Counted from the stretch's first letter, positions 1 to 7,948 are shown. The stretch: DNA of 18,008 nt from UBA11612 sp964475755 (GCA_964475755.1 CAYYXR010000048.1:1-18008); one strand, 5' to 3'. The notes: a model not told the origin generated them from the letters alone. Numbers and translations are program-made.

Positions 1-597
1 TCCCTGACGGTGCTCCAGCCCGCGGAATGGCAGTCTTCCGCGTCCATTACCGAAGCCCTAGAGTACATTCCTGGTGTTGACGTCCAATCGAGAGGAGCCT
101 GGGGAGTTCAAACCGACATCAGCATCCGCGGGGGTTCGTTTGAGCAAGTGGCGTTGCGGGTGGACGGCATGCGTTGGAGTGCACCGCACACGGGTCACCA
201 CCTGATGAACATCCCCATCGACCCCGAAGACCTGGGACACGTGGAAGTTGTGAAATCGGGTGCAGGACCTTGGGCTGGCGTTGGAGCATTCTCGGGTGCC
301 ATCAACATGGAGACGAATACGGGTTCGAGCGCAAACCGCGCCAGTTTTACGGCCGAGTTGGGCAGTTTCGATTGGCAGCGCATCCGTGCACATGTGGACT
401 GGAACACGGGCAACGTGAGCCATGGCTTGAGCATCAGCCGGGCCAGCACATCGGGTCACATTTCCAATTCCGATGCGACCGTTCAGCGCTTGATGTACGG
501 ATGGACCTGGTCCACGGGTGCCCACAGGTTCAAGGGGTTGATTGCCGGTGAGACCAAGGCCTTTGGCGCACAGAATTTCTACACCTCCATCTACCCG
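1..597 (+). CDS. TonB-dependent receptor, plug-domain fragment (open at the left edge, fused in frame to nagZ)
   Basis: This is an outer-membrane receptor fragment; such receptors take up siderophores, vitamins or glycans using TonB energy. The frame is open from base 1 (a GTG at 10 is only an internal codon), so the true start lies outside the window. Visible plug-domain signatures are ITEALEYIPGVDVQSRG, the DISIRGGSFEQVALRVDGMR stretch, TGHHLMNIPID, the VEVVKSGAGPWAGVGAFSGAINM segment (key residues VEVVK and GAINM) and then early barrel strands ending at KAFGAQNFYTSIYP. The TGHHLMN and KAFGAQNFYT patterns are, from family knowledge, typical of Bacteroidota receptors rather than alphaproteobacterial ones. 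Receptor similarity stops at about base 597 and NagZ sequence follows in the same frame. Most of the barrel is absent, so the piece cannot be a working receptor. I infer it is foreign to the rest of the window. Confidence 0.8.
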
Positions 598-939
598 CAT
601 CTCCCTGCGACTACTTCGAAAACCGTGATTTTCGAGATCATCCGGGGCGAGATCGGTTTCAAGGGCCTCTTGATGAGCGACGATTTGGGTATGAAAGCCC
701 TGAGTGGGCCTTATGACGAGCGGGCCGCGGCCTGCCTTGAGGCCGGCTGCGATGTGGTCCTGCATTGCGATGGAAACATGGAGGACATGGAAGCGGTGGC
801 GCGGGGCGCCGGTGCCATAGGCGCGAATGTCAAAAAAGCCTTGGCTGATGCGGCCCCAATCCGGCTAAAACCGCGCGTTGTATTTGAAGAACCGCTGGCG
901 GCGGACTTCATGGTTATGGACGCATTGCGCCGTGGATGA
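598..939 (+). CDS. nagZ: beta-N-acetylhexosaminidase NagZ, C-terminal fragment lacking its own start
   Basis: NagZ (glycoside hydrolase family 3) removes GlcNAc from cytoplasmic 1,6-anhydro-muropeptides during peptidoglycan recycling. Only about 113 residues of a protein normally near 340 are here. They begin at HLPATTSKTVI, followed by IIRGEIGFKGLLMSDDLGMKALSG (key SDDLGM with the catalytic nucleophile Asp), then AGCDVVLHCDGNMEDM and the family's C-terminal tail, stopping at TGA 937-939. The N-terminal barrel and its KH-x-PGHG substrate-binding motif are missing, replaced in frame by a TonB receptor fragment. Its stop overlaps the GTG start of the M50 protease gene by 8 bases, and nagZ followed by this protease and scpAB is a common alphaproteobacterial order. 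The tail is therefore native, and the lost 5' part is probably an assembly or rearrangement effect. Confidence 0.85.
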   Translation, partial: HLPATTSKTVIFEIIRGEIGFKGLLMSDDLGMKALSGPYDERAAACLEAGCDVVLHCDGNMEDMEAVARGAGAIGANVKKALADAAPIRLKPRVVFEEPLAADFMVMDALRRG

Positions 940-1618
940 TTTTTTAGGAATGGCCCTGAACGTGGCGGTGATTGCCGTGCCCGCCATTTTGGCGATCACG
1001 TTGCACGAAGCCGCCCACGGCTATGCCGCGCTCACTTTCGGCGATCCGACGGCAAAAGAAGCCGGGCGGCTCTCGCTCAATCCCATCCGTCATGTCGATC
1101 CCATGGGCACCATTATCCTGCCGGGCCTTTTGTTGCTGTCCCCGGCGCCGTTCCTGTTCGGCTGGGCCAAGCCGGTGCCGGTGAACTTCGGACGCCTGCG
1201 CTCGCCGCGCACCGATATGGTCTGGGTCGCCCTGGCCGGACCGGGCATGAATATCGCTCTGGCGCTGATCTCCGCGCTGCTTTTGCATCTGACCCCGGCT
1301 CAACCCGGACTTGCCGGATCAATGATTCAGAGCGCTCTGGGATATAGCATTTTTATCAATGTGATCCTGGCCGTCTTTAACATGATTCCTCTGCCGCCTT
1401 TGGACGGCGGGCGGGTCGCGGTTGGCCTCTTGCCGCTGCCCCTTGCGCGCGGCTTGGCGCGCACAGAAAAATACGGCATTTTCATTCTGCTTGGCGTATT
1501 GATCGGTCTGCCCTGGCTTGGGTCCGCAATTGGCGTCAATTTGAATCTATTTGCTGGACTCATCCTGTCCATTGTTGACGGTGTGATTGAACTGATCACG
1601 ACCGTGACTGGGCTTTAA
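932..1618 (+). CDS. site-2 protease family (M50) integral membrane zinc metalloprotease
   Basis: This is a compact membrane metalloprotease of the YwhC/M50B kind, 228 residues. The zinc motif HEAAH is at residues 25-29 inside the first membrane segment, and the third-ligand motif NMIPLPPLDGG is at 150-160 (Asp158). Other conserved parts are GRLSLNP (45-51), GWAKPVPVN (77-85) and the VALAGPGMN segment (99-107). Several hydrophobic segments run through the rest. I chose GTG at 932 because it gives an N-terminus of the usual length before HEAAH; it overlaps the nagZ stop by 8 bases. ATG 950 would leave a shorter first helix, and longer starts at 878 lie inside nagZ. The physiological substrate is unknown; family members cleave membrane-embedded segments. 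Conserved neighbours nagZ and scpAB suggest co-transcription. Confidence 0.92.
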   Translation: MDDFLGMALNVAVIAVPAILAITLHEAAHGYAALTFGDPTAKEAGRLSLNPIRHVDPMGTIILPGLLLLSPAPFLFGWAKPVPVNFGRLRSPRTDMVWVALAGPGMNIALALISALLLHLTPAQPGLAGSMIQSALGYSIFINVILAVFNMIPLPPLDGGRVAVGLLPLPLARGLARTEKYGIFILLGVLIGLPWLGSAIGVNLNLFAGLILSIVDGVIELITTVTGL

Positions 1619-1635
1619 CCTGGACGAATTTGCCA

Positions 1636-2463
1636 ATGCCCTCGGATCAAAACGAAGAGAATTTTCCCGAATTTAACGAGGACGACCGCTCGCTTGCCGA
1701 GAGGATGGCTGACCCTACGTCCGAGCTCGTCCTGACCCTGGGCGGTTTTGAAGGGCCGATCGATGTGCTGTTGACCCTGGCGCGCGACCAGAAGGTCGAT
1801 TTGATGCACATCTCGATCCTGGCCCTGGCCAAGCAATACTTGAAGTTCATCGAGACCGCGCGCGAGTTCCGCCTTGAGCTGGCGGCCGATTACCTGGTCA
1901 TGGCGGCCTGGCTGGCCTACCTGAAATCAAAACTTTTGCTGCCCAAAGAAGAAGAGGACGACGAGCCCAGCGCAGCCGAAATGGCCGAGGCGCTCAAATT
2001 CCAGATGATGCGGCTGGAAGCCATGCAGGAGGCGGGCAAAAACCTGTTCGAATTGCCGCGCCGGGGCATGGACTTTTTCCCAAGAGGCGCGCCGGAAGGC
2101 CTGCCGGTGTCGTACCGTGCCGTTTACGACGTTTCCCTTTATGACCTGCTGCGTGCCTATGCGACGCAACACCGCGAGAAGAATGTCACCGCCCTTGAAA
2201 TCGAGCCGTTCGACCTCTACTCCATCGACGACGCCGTTCAGCGCCTGCGCGAAATTTTACCGGGCGTTCCTGACTGGACACAGTTGCAAATGTTCTTGCC
2301 GCCAGACATAAAGCAGCCGCTTCTCCGGCGCTCGGCAGTCAGCACGACATTGGTAGCTGTGCTTGAGCTGGTCCGGGACGGCAGAGCCGACATCCGCCAG
2401 GATGGCGGCGCTTTCTCGCCTATTTTCGTTAAACCCGCTAACCGGCCTGCTGCAAATGATTGA
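1636..2463 (+). CDS. scpA: segregation and condensation protein A (kleisin of Smc-ScpAB)
   Basis: ScpA is the kleisin that bridges the SMC heads and binds ScpB in bacterial condensin, needed for chromosome compaction and segregation. The 275-residue product shows the ScpA signature FEGPIDVLL at 38-46, the helical N-domain through LADYLVMAAWLAYLKSKLLL-like residues (ending LKSKLLLP at 96-103), an acidic linker (EEEDDE), and a C-terminal winged-helix region at about 200-270. An acidic N-terminal extension of about 30 residues precedes the core. ATG 1636 is preferred; a TTG two codons upstream (1630) is possible, and neither has a strong Shine-Dalgarno sequence. Its stop overlaps the scpB start by 8 bases, which points to translational coupling of the two partners. 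Confidence 0.95.
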   Translation: MPSDQNEENFPEFNEDDRSLAERMADPTSELVLTLGGFEGPIDVLLTLARDQKVDLMHISILALAKQYLKFIETAREFRLELAADYLVMAAWLAYLKSKLLLPKEEEDDEPSAAEMAEALKFQMMRLEAMQEAGKNLFELPRRGMDFFPRGAPEGLPVSYRAVYDVSLYDLLRAYATQHREKNVTALEIEPFDLYSIDDAVQRLREILPGVPDWTQLQMFLPPDIKQPLLRRSAVSTTLVAVLELVRDGRADIRQDGGAFSPIFVKPANRPAAND

Positions 2464-3274
2464 TCCTGATAAAGACCCGGCCTTGGACGACACGTCCGTT
2501 CCCGTGCAAGACTCTGCTGATGATGAAGGTGTGCCCTCAATGCCAGAGTCCGTGAGCGATCAGGTGGCAGAGCAGGACGCTGACCGCGAGCGCCAGTTCT
2601 CGGAAGACTTGCGAATTCTCGAGGCGCTGCTTTTTGCGACCGCCGAACCGGTTACCGAACGTGTCATCGCGGAACGCTTAAACCAGGGTGCCGACGTTCC
2701 GGGGCTACTTGAAGAACTGAAGGGCATGTATGCCGGGCGCGGCGTCGAGCTTTTGCAGGCCAGCGGCCGTTGGTCGTTCCGCACAGCGCCGGACGTTTCC
2801 GAGCGTCTCAAGTTGGAAAAGCTTGTGCCGCGGAAACTATCCCGCGCCGCCATCGAAACGCTGGCGATCATCGCCTATCACCAACCGGTGACCCGTGCCG
2901 AGATCGAAGAGATCCGGGGCGTTGCCGTTTCCACCGGCACGCTCGATATCCTCTTGGAAGAGGGCTGGATCAGGCCGCGCGGCCGCAAGCAAGTGCCTGG
3001 CCGTCCAGTGATGTGGGGCACAAGCAACTCGTTCCTGGATCACTTCGGATTGGAGTCAATTCAGGATCTGCCCGGCATCGACGAACTGCGCGCGGCCGGC
3101 CTTCTGGACAGCCGCCGGGGCGTTTCGGCGTACTCCACGCGCGGCGGCGAGGACACGTTGCTTTTCGACACGGACGAGTCCGACGATGCTTTCGAGCCCC
3201 TAGATGGGGGAGAAGGCGGCGAGGAGGACACCGGGGGCGATGAAGGCGAAGCGGACGAAACCCCGCAGGAATAA
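2456..3274 (+). CDS. scpB: segregation and condensation protein B
   Basis: ScpB is the winged-helix (kite) subunit of the Smc-ScpAB complex and dimerises on ScpA. The product is 272 residues. The core runs from LRILEALLFATAEPVTE (about 52-68) through LSRAAIETLAIIAYHQPVTR (128-147), EIRGVAVSTGTLDILLEEGWI (152-172) and GRPVMWGTSNSFLDHFGL (182-199), all standard ScpB signatures. It is flanked by an acidic N-terminal stretch of about 45 residues and a very acidic, glycine-rich tail (GGEGGEEDTGGDEGEAD), both of which look disordered. ATG 2456 was chosen because it overlaps the scpA stop in the classic coupled arrangement; the frame is open upstream to 2363 but that part reads through scpA. Confidence 0.95.
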   Translation: MIDPDKDPALDDTSVPVQDSADDEGVPSMPESVSDQVAEQDADRERQFSEDLRILEALLFATAEPVTERVIAERLNQGADVPGLLEELKGMYAGRGVELLQASGRWSFRTAPDVSERLKLEKLVPRKLSRAAIETLAIIAYHQPVTRAEIEEIRGVAVSTGTLDILLEEGWIRPRGRKQVPGRPVMWGTSNSFLDHFGLESIQDLPGIDELRAAGLLDSRRGVSAYSTRGGEDTLLFDTDESDDAFEPLDGGEGGEEDTGGDEGEADETPQE

Positions 3275-3423
3275 GGGCCTAGCCTCTAGCAATTGGCCGA
3301 GTCCGACCCTACATAGGGGCATTAAACCGTCGCATAAGAGGCCGTAAATCATTGCGGGCAGGAGGGCTTTTTGCGATGATAGAGTATCAGCAACACCCGC
3401 TAAGACATTGGAGTAATTGAGTC
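3275..3423. other. intergenic gap scpB-tatA
   Basis: This 149-base spacer is the largest break inside the left plus-strand gene run and is the likely place for a tat promoter. I see a weak candidate: TTGCGG at 3352-3357, 17 bases, GATGAT at 3375-3380, which matches the sigma-70 consensus only partly. GGAG at 3410-3413 lies 10 bases before the tatA ATG and can serve as its ribosome-binding site. No convincing intrinsic terminator follows scpB, and no small RNA or ORF was recognised. Confidence 0.4.
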
Positions 3424-3651
3424 ATGGGCATCGGTAGTATGTGGCATTGGTTGATCGTCCTGGCGGTCGTACTGCTCCTGTTCGGTGGTGGTAAGATTTC
3501 CGGCCTGATGGGTGATTTCGCCAAAGGCATTAAGGCGTTCAAGAAGGGTCTGAAGGAAGACGAAGACGACGACGATGAAAAGGCGTCAGCCAACAGAACC
3601 ATCGACAATGAATCAACGTCCAAGCAAAAGGACAGTGAAACGGTCGCCTAA
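3424..3651 (+). CDS. tatA: Sec-independent protein translocase subunit TatA
   Basis: TatA oligomerises to form the pore of the twin-arginine pathway, which exports folded proteins across the inner membrane. The 75-residue product has a short N-terminal membrane helix (about 6-20, WHWLIVLAVVLLLF), a glycine hinge GGGKI, then the amphipathic helix ISGLMGDFAKGIKAFKKGLK, and a charged tail starting with an acidic run (EDEDDDDEK). This is the TatA rather than TatB pattern: the pre-helix residue is polar/aromatic rather than Glu, and the protein is short. It is followed by tatB and tatC. A small hairpin between tatA and tatB may help make tatA the most abundant subunit (inference). Confidence 0.95.
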   Translation: MGIGSMWHWLIVLAVVLLLFGGGKISGLMGDFAKGIKAFKKGLKEDEDDDDEKASANRTIDNESTSKQKDSETVA

Positions 3652-3662
3652 GTGCGGCTTTA

Positions 3663-3682
3663 CCGCGTTTATCAAAACGCGG
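3663..3682 (+). other. hairpin in the tatA-tatB spacer
   Basis: A perfect inverted repeat CCGCGTTT - ATCA - AAACGCGG forms an 8-bp stem with a 4-base loop, 11 bases after the tatA stop. No run of T follows on the plus strand, so it is not a classic intrinsic terminator. It could stabilise the 3' end of a tatA message or partly attenuate tatBC. That role is inference; the repeat itself is plain in the sequence. Confidence 0.6.
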
Positions 3683-3729
3683 CGGCGCTGATGGAACATT
3701 CCTTCGGCGCGATTGGGTGGACTTCTTAA

Positions 3730-4170
3730 ATGTTCGATTTCGCGTGGTCGGAATTCGGCCTAATCGCTTTATTGGCGGTATTGATATTGGGACCGAAAGA
3801 ACTACCCCAAGCCATGCGGACCATGGCAAAAGTCGTCCGCAAGGTGCGCGGCCTTGCGTCCGAGTTTCAAGGCCATATTAACGACATGGTGCGCGAAGCC
3901 GAACTCGAAGACGTCCGCAAGTCAGTTCAGAAGCTGTCGAGCACGAATGTCAGCCAGCAAGTGAACAAGATGATCGATCCCGAGGGCGAGATCGATAATG
4001 CCCTAAAGGATAATCCCCTCAAGGACGACAGCCAGAAATCAGCACCTGCGGAGGATACCTCGGCAGCTCCGGAATCCACCGAGGCCCCCAAAGCGGCCGA
4101 TCCGCCATCTGCGGACACAAGCTCAGTGTCCGAAACGGCCCCTGAAACACCGCGCGGACAGACCACATGA
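3730..4170 (+). CDS. tatB: Sec-independent protein translocase subunit TatB
   Basis: TatB pairs with TatC to form the receptor for twin-arginine signal peptides. The 146-residue product begins MFDFAWSEFGLIALLAVLILGPKELP: Glu8 before the membrane helix (about 9-21) and the GP hinge are the TatB hallmarks. An amphipathic helix rich in Lys/Arg and Glu follows (about 28-70), then a long Pro/Ala/Ser/Glu tail that looks disordered. GGTGGA at 3716-3721 lies 8 bases before ATG and supports the start. The stop codon overlaps the tatC start (ATGA), so tatB and tatC are probably translationally coupled. Confidence 0.95.
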   Translation: MFDFAWSEFGLIALLAVLILGPKELPQAMRTMAKVVRKVRGLASEFQGHINDMVREAELEDVRKSVQKLSSTNVSQQVNKMIDPEGEIDNALKDNPLKDDSQKSAPAEDTSAAPESTEAPKAADPPSADTSSVSETAPETPRGQTT

Positions 4171-5027
4171 ACGCCTCTTCGAAGAACCTCCCTTCGAAGA
4201 AGGACCCAGGGGACGATCCAGATAGCCATACAATGCCATTGCTCGATCATTTGATGGAGCTTCGCCGACGCCTGTTTTATACCCTCGCGGCTCTCATCGT
4301 CGTGTTCTTTGGCGGCGTTGCCGTGGCCCGCTATACCTATGATTTTCTTGTTCAGCCGCTGGCAGAAGCTATGCATGAAGCCGGCGGCACGGAACGCATG
4401 ATCTATACCCATCTGGCCGAGGGCTTTCTCGTCCACATGAAGGTGGGCATTTACACGGCGCTGTTCATCACTCTGCCAGTGTTCTTCAATCAGATGTGGA
4501 TGTTTGTCGCGCCGGGTCTCTACAAGCATGAAAAGAAGGCGATATTGCCGTTTCTTTTCATGAGTCCAGTTCTGTTCGTGCTTGGTGGCGCGCTGGTCTA
4601 TTACTTTATCATGCCTATGGCTTGGCAGTTTCTGCTGGGCTTTCAAACAACGGCCGGACAGACAGCTTTGCCAATTCAATTGGAAGCACGGGTCGGCGAA
4701 TATCTTTCCCTGGTGCTGACCCTCATGCTGGCGTTTGGCATTGCTTTTCAATTGCCCGTGTTGCTCATTCTTTTGGCGAAGGTCGGTATCGTTTCCGCCG
4801 AAGGCCTAAGGGCGAAGCGCAAATACGCTATTATCGGTGTATTCGTATTCGCTGCGGTGGTGACGCCCCCGGACGTGATTAGCCAGATCGGCCTCGCCGT
4901 GCCCATGATCATCCTTTACGAGCTCTCCATTCTTGGCGCTCGCATCGTCCAGCAGAAAAAAGAGGAGGCTGAGGCGGAAGGGGCGGATTCCGATGGGGTC
5001 GAGGACACGGATTTCAACGAAGCCTAA
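4167..5027 (+). CDS. tatC: Sec-independent protein translocase subunit TatC
   Basis: TatC is the polytopic core of the twin-arginine translocase; it recognises the RR signal peptide. The 286-residue product carries MPLLDHLMELRRRL at 23-36 (the conserved cytoplasmic N-terminal motif including the essential Glu), the first periplasmic loop, FVAPGLYKHEKK at 113-124, and TPPDVISQIGLAVP at 233-246, with about six hydrophobic segments overall. The C-terminus is a charged acidic tail. The start at 4167 overlaps the tatB stop by 4 bases; it adds about 22 polar residues before the conserved motif, and ATG 4233 would give a protein without that extension. The overlap makes 4167 the better choice. Confidence 0.96.
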   Translation: MNASSKNLPSKKDPGDDPDSHTMPLLDHLMELRRRLFYTLAALIVVFFGGVAVARYTYDFLVQPLAEAMHEAGGTERMIYTHLAEGFLVHMKVGIYTALFITLPVFFNQMWMFVAPGLYKHEKKAILPFLFMSPVLFVLGGALVYYFIMPMAWQFLLGFQTTAGQTALPIQLEARVGEYLSLVLTLMLAFGIAFQLPVLLILLAKVGIVSAEGLRAKRKYAIIGVFVFAAVVTPPDVISQIGLAVPMIILYELSILGARIVQQKKEEAEAEGADSDGVEDTDFNEA

Positions 5028-5115
5028 ATTTGCTCCCCTGGACGGGCGGGGCAGTCATCCGTATAAGCCTGGACACGTTTCGATGATCCTCTGTCTATGA
5101 TCCGTTGGCGGTCCC

Positions 5116-6396
5116 ATGCTTGATATCAAATGGATACGGGAAAACCCCGATGATTTGGACGCGGCGCTCGCACGGCGCGGCGCGGCACCGATGGCCGCCG
5201 GCGTGCTCGAATTGGATACGCGCCACCGTGCGGTCACCACAGAACTTCAAGGCCTGCAAAGCAAGCGTAACGAAGTCTCGAAGCAGATCGGCGGGGTGAA
5301 GGCCAAAGGCGGCGACGCCCAACCGCTGATGGATGAAGTGGCTGCCATCAAGGACAAAATGGCAGCCTTGGAGGAAGAGGGGCGCAAACTTGGCGAAGAG
5401 GTTCGCCACATTTTGCTGACTATTCCGAATGTGCCGCATGAGGCTGTCCCGCAAGGCGAAGACGAAAGCGCAAACGTCGAAGTGCGCAAATCGGGCGAGC
5501 CGCGCGAGTTCAATTTCGCCGTCAAGGACCATGCCGAGCTCGGGGCTGCGCTTGGGCTTATGGATTTCGAACAGGCTGCCGTTGTTTCGGGGGCGCGGTT
5601 TGTTTTCTTGAAAGGCCAGCTCGCTAGGCTGGAGCGGGCCATCGCTCAGTTCATGCTCGATACACATACCAGCGAGAACGGCTACGTCGAGGTCAACCCT
5701 CCGCTGCTCGTTCACGATGCTGCTCTTGTTGGTACGGGACAATTGCCGAAATTTGCCGAAGATCTGTTCAAGACGACGAACGGCCACTGGCTCATTCCGA
5801 CGGCGGAAGTTTCGCTGACGAATATTGTTGCGGAAAAAATCGTCGATGGCGCTGAGCTGCCGTTACGGTTCACTGCGTTTACGCCGTGCTTCCGCTCCGA
5901 GGCCGGTGCAGCGGGCAAAGATACAAAGGGCATGATTCGTAATCACCAGTTCGAGAAAGTGGAACTGGTGAGCATCGTTGCGCCGGAAGACTCGGAAGCC
6001 GAGCTGGAGCGCATGACGGGCTGTGCGGAAGGTATTTTGCAAAAGCTGGGGTTACCCTACCGCGTGATGCAGTTGTGTTCCGGGGATATGGGCTTTGGCG
6101 CCATCCGCACCTTTGATCTCGAAGTTTGGCTGCCCAGCCAGGACACGTACCGTGAAATTTCAAGCTGCTCGAACACCGGTGACTTTCAGGCGCGGCGCAT
6201 GAATGCGCGCTTCCGCCCGGCGGGAGAGACCAAAGGCGCGCGCTTTGTGCATACCTTGAATGGCTCGGGTCTTGCTGTGGGGCGGACACTTGTGGCGATC
6301 ATCGAAAACTACCAGGAGGAAGACGGAAGCATCCGTATTCCCGACGTATTGAGGCCGTATATGGGCGGTGACGATAAAATTAGCGGTGGCAATTAA
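5116..6396 (+). CDS. serS: seryl-tRNA synthetase
   Basis: This class II synthetase attaches serine to tRNA-Ser (and to tRNA-Sec where that exists). The 426-residue length is normal. The N-terminus MLDIKWIRENPD is followed by the long antiparallel coiled-coil tRNA-binding arm (about 27-105). The catalytic domain shows TAEV at 229-232 (serine site), motif 2 with FRSEAGAAGKDT at 259-270 and NHQFEKVE at 276-283, the RTFDLEVWLP segment at 321-330, and motif 3 NGSGLAVGRTLVAIIEN at 392-408. It appears complete and active. The 88-base spacer after tatC contains a TATGAT hexamer at 5096-5101, but no well-spaced -35 element, so a serS promoter is possible and unproven. tatC-serS-surE-pcm is a known alphaproteobacterial order. 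Confidence 0.97.
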   Translation: MLDIKWIRENPDDLDAALARRGAAPMAAGVLELDTRHRAVTTELQGLQSKRNEVSKQIGGVKAKGGDAQPLMDEVAAIKDKMAALEEEGRKLGEEVRHILLTIPNVPHEAVPQGEDESANVEVRKSGEPREFNFAVKDHAELGAALGLMDFEQAAVVSGARFVFLKGQLARLERAIAQFMLDTHTSENGYVEVNPPLLVHDAALVGTGQLPKFAEDLFKTTNGHWLIPTAEVSLTNIVAEKIVDGAELPLRFTAFTPCFRSEAGAAGKDTKGMIRNHQFEKVELVSIVAPEDSEAELERMTGCAEGILQKLGLPYRVMQLCSGDMGFGAIRTFDLEVWLPSQDTYREISSCSNTGDFQARRMNARFRPAGETKGARFVHTLNGSGLAVGRTLVAIIENYQEEDGSIRIPDVLRPYMGGDDKISGGN

Positions 6397-6401
6397 TTTT
6401 C

Positions 6402-7202
6402 ATGGGTAAGCTGAAAACGATCGAAAACCTTTCCAAGTGCCGTATTTTGTTGAGCAACGATGATGGTATTTCCGCACTCGGAATGGCCTCGCTTGAGAAA
6501 ATCGCCGCGCAATTGTCCGATGACGTTTGGGTTGTGGCACCTGCGACAGAGCACAGCGGTGCAGGGCACTCGCTGACCATTCATCAGCCCCTTCGTCCGA
6601 TCAAGCTGGGTGAGAAACGTTATTCGGTCAGCGGCACACCAACGGATAGCATCATGGTGGCAGTTAACCATGTCATGAAGGATAAGGCACCGGACCTCGT
6701 TCTGTCGGGTGTGAACTTCGGCGGAAATCTTGGGGAGGACGTGCACTATTCGGGAACGGTCGCGGCGGCGATGGAAGGGACGTTGCTGGGCATTCCGGCT
6801 ATCGCTTTATCCCAGGTTTGGACGGATATGGACAATGTGCGCTGGGGAACGGCCGAACAATGCGCCCCCGAACTCATTCGAAAAATTTGCGCCGCGGGGA
6901 TCAGCGAGAACGTCCTGATCAATGTGAACTTTCCGGACCGTGACCCGAAGGGTGTCAAAGGTGTGTTGCCGACGGAGCAGGGGTCTCACAAATTGGGTGA
7001 CGATTTGATTTTACGGCAAGACCCGCGCGGCCGTCCTTACTTGTGGATCGGAACAAAACGGATTTCGGACCCGTCCGCAGAGGGGACAGACCTGAAGGCA
7101 GTCGATGATGGCTATATTTCCGTTACGCCGCTGAATGTCAATTTGACCCACTTTGAAAGTCTGGCGGCGTTGCGGGATCAATTTCCCGCGAGCGGCGCGT
7201 AG
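6402..7202 (+). CDS. surE: 5'/3'-nucleotidase SurE
   Basis: SurE is a metal-dependent survival phosphatase that hydrolyses nucleoside 5'- and 3'-monophosphates (and often short polyphosphate). The 266-residue product has the metal site NDDG at 19-22, Ser52 within EHSGAGHS, the SGTPTDS substrate loop at 77-83, and the conserved block beginning SGVNFGGN at 102-109 (Asn105 as ligand) and ending DVHYSGTVAAAMEG. The N-terminus has about 12 extra residues before the usual RILLSNDDG. ATG 6402 starts 5 bases after the serS stop. pcm follows after 12 bases; a surE-pcm pair is common in proteobacteria and links damage survival with protein repair. Confidence 0.95.
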   Translation: MGKLKTIENLSKCRILLSNDDGISALGMASLEKIAAQLSDDVWVVAPATEHSGAGHSLTIHQPLRPIKLGEKRYSVSGTPTDSIMVAVNHVMKDKAPDLVLSGVNFGGNLGEDVHYSGTVAAAMEGTLLGIPAIALSQVWTDMDNVRWGTAEQCAPELIRKICAAGISENVLINVNFPDRDPKGVKGVLPTEQGSHKLGDDLILRQDPRGRPYLWIGTKRISDPSAEGTDLKAVDDGYISVTPLNVNLTHFESLAALRDQFPASGA

Positions 7203-7214
7203 GCGCATACATCT

Positions 7215-7868
7215 GTGAGTACGGAAAGCAGAAAAATCCGGCTCATCATGGACCTCCGCAACGCCGGGGTCACCGACACCAAGGTTCTTTCCGCCATCGA
7301 GCGAACCCCCCGAGAGGCTTTTGTGGAGGAAGCCTTTCTCGATCAGGCGTATGCCAACCAAGCGTTGCCGATTAGTTGCGGCCAGACAATCAGCCAGCCT
7401 CTCGTCGTCGGGCTTATGACCCAAGCGTTGGAACTCAATGACCGTCACAAGATTCTGGAAGTCGGTACGGGATCAGGATATCAGGCGGCCGTCCTCTCCA
7501 AGCTCGCGCGCCGCGTTTATACAATCGAGCGGCATCAGGATTTGCTCGAAGACGCCGAGCGCCGATTTGCGAAGCTGAAAATCCACAACATCACGACTCT
7601 ATACGGGGACGGTTATAAAGGTTGGCCTGCGCAAGCTCCGTTCGACCGGATCCTGGTCACTGCCGCGGCCCGGATCGTTCCAAGGGAGCTGGTTGCGCAG
7701 TTGTCCGAGAACGGCGGAGTTATGGTTTTTCCCGTCGGTGACGTTGCGGGCCTGGATCAAGAGGTTCTGCGCGTACGTAAAGAGGGCAAGAATTTTAAGA
7801 CGGAACGCCTGTTTCCGGTACGGTTCGTGCCCCTGGTGCAGGGTATTCCCGGGCCCGAGCGCCAATGA
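7215..7868 (+). CDS. pcm: protein-L-isoaspartate O-methyltransferase
   Basis: Pcm methylates isoaspartyl residues in damaged proteins with S-adenosylmethionine, starting their repair. The 217-residue product shows the N-terminal PREAFV (32-37), the active-site loop ALPISCGQTISQP (50-62), SAM motif I LEVGTGSGYQAAVLS (81-95), motif II FDRILVTAAAR (143-153) and the C-terminal PVRFVPLVQG (201-210). The start is GTG 7215; the first ATG (7248) would cut into the conserved helix MDLRNAGVTD and is less likely. It lies 12 bases after surE and directly before the LysM lipoprotein gene. Confidence 0.95.
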   Translation: MSTESRKIRLIMDLRNAGVTDTKVLSAIERTPREAFVEEAFLDQAYANQALPISCGQTISQPLVVGLMTQALELNDRHKILEVGTGSGYQAAVLSKLARRVYTIERHQDLLEDAERRFAKLKIHNITTLYGDGYKGWPAQAPFDRILVTAAARIVPRELVAQLSENGGVMVFPVGDVAGLDQEVLRVRKEGKNFKTERLFPVRFVPLVQGIPGPERQ

Positions 7869-7948
7869 CGGACGGGGCATTGGTCCAAACCTGCGAACCG
7901 CTTATAGTTTTTGCCATGTGTGAAGTTGGCCGTAACCGTTGCCCGAAT

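Noticed and set aside
58..765. Long open frame on the minus strand (235 codons)
   Set aside because: It lies opposite the TonB/NagZ frame, crosses the chimeric junction, and its translation is Arg/His/Cys-rich without any recognisable domain; it is a shadow of the plus-strand frame.
878..931. Longer N-terminus for the M50 protease
   Set aside because: It would overlap the nagZ coding end by more than 60 bases and adds residues without similarity; GTG 932 gives the normal family N-terminus.
2363..2455. Longer N-terminus for ScpB
   Set aside because: It reads through the end of scpA in another frame; ATG 2456 gives the typical short overlap.
3927..4751. Minus-strand open frame of 274 codons opposite tatB/tatC
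   Set aside because: tatB and tatC are unmistakable on the plus strand; the opposite translation is low-complexity and has no family features.
5070..5101. Possible serS promoter TGGACA ... TATGAT
   Set aside because: The hexamers are good but the spacing of 20 bases is too long for a standard sigma-70 promoter; not reported as a feature.
7865..7948. Longer N-terminus for the LysM lipoprotein (ATG overlapping the pcm stop)
   Set aside because: It would bury the lipoprotein signal peptide and its LGAC lipobox behind 28 extra residues; ATG 7949 puts them at the N-terminus.
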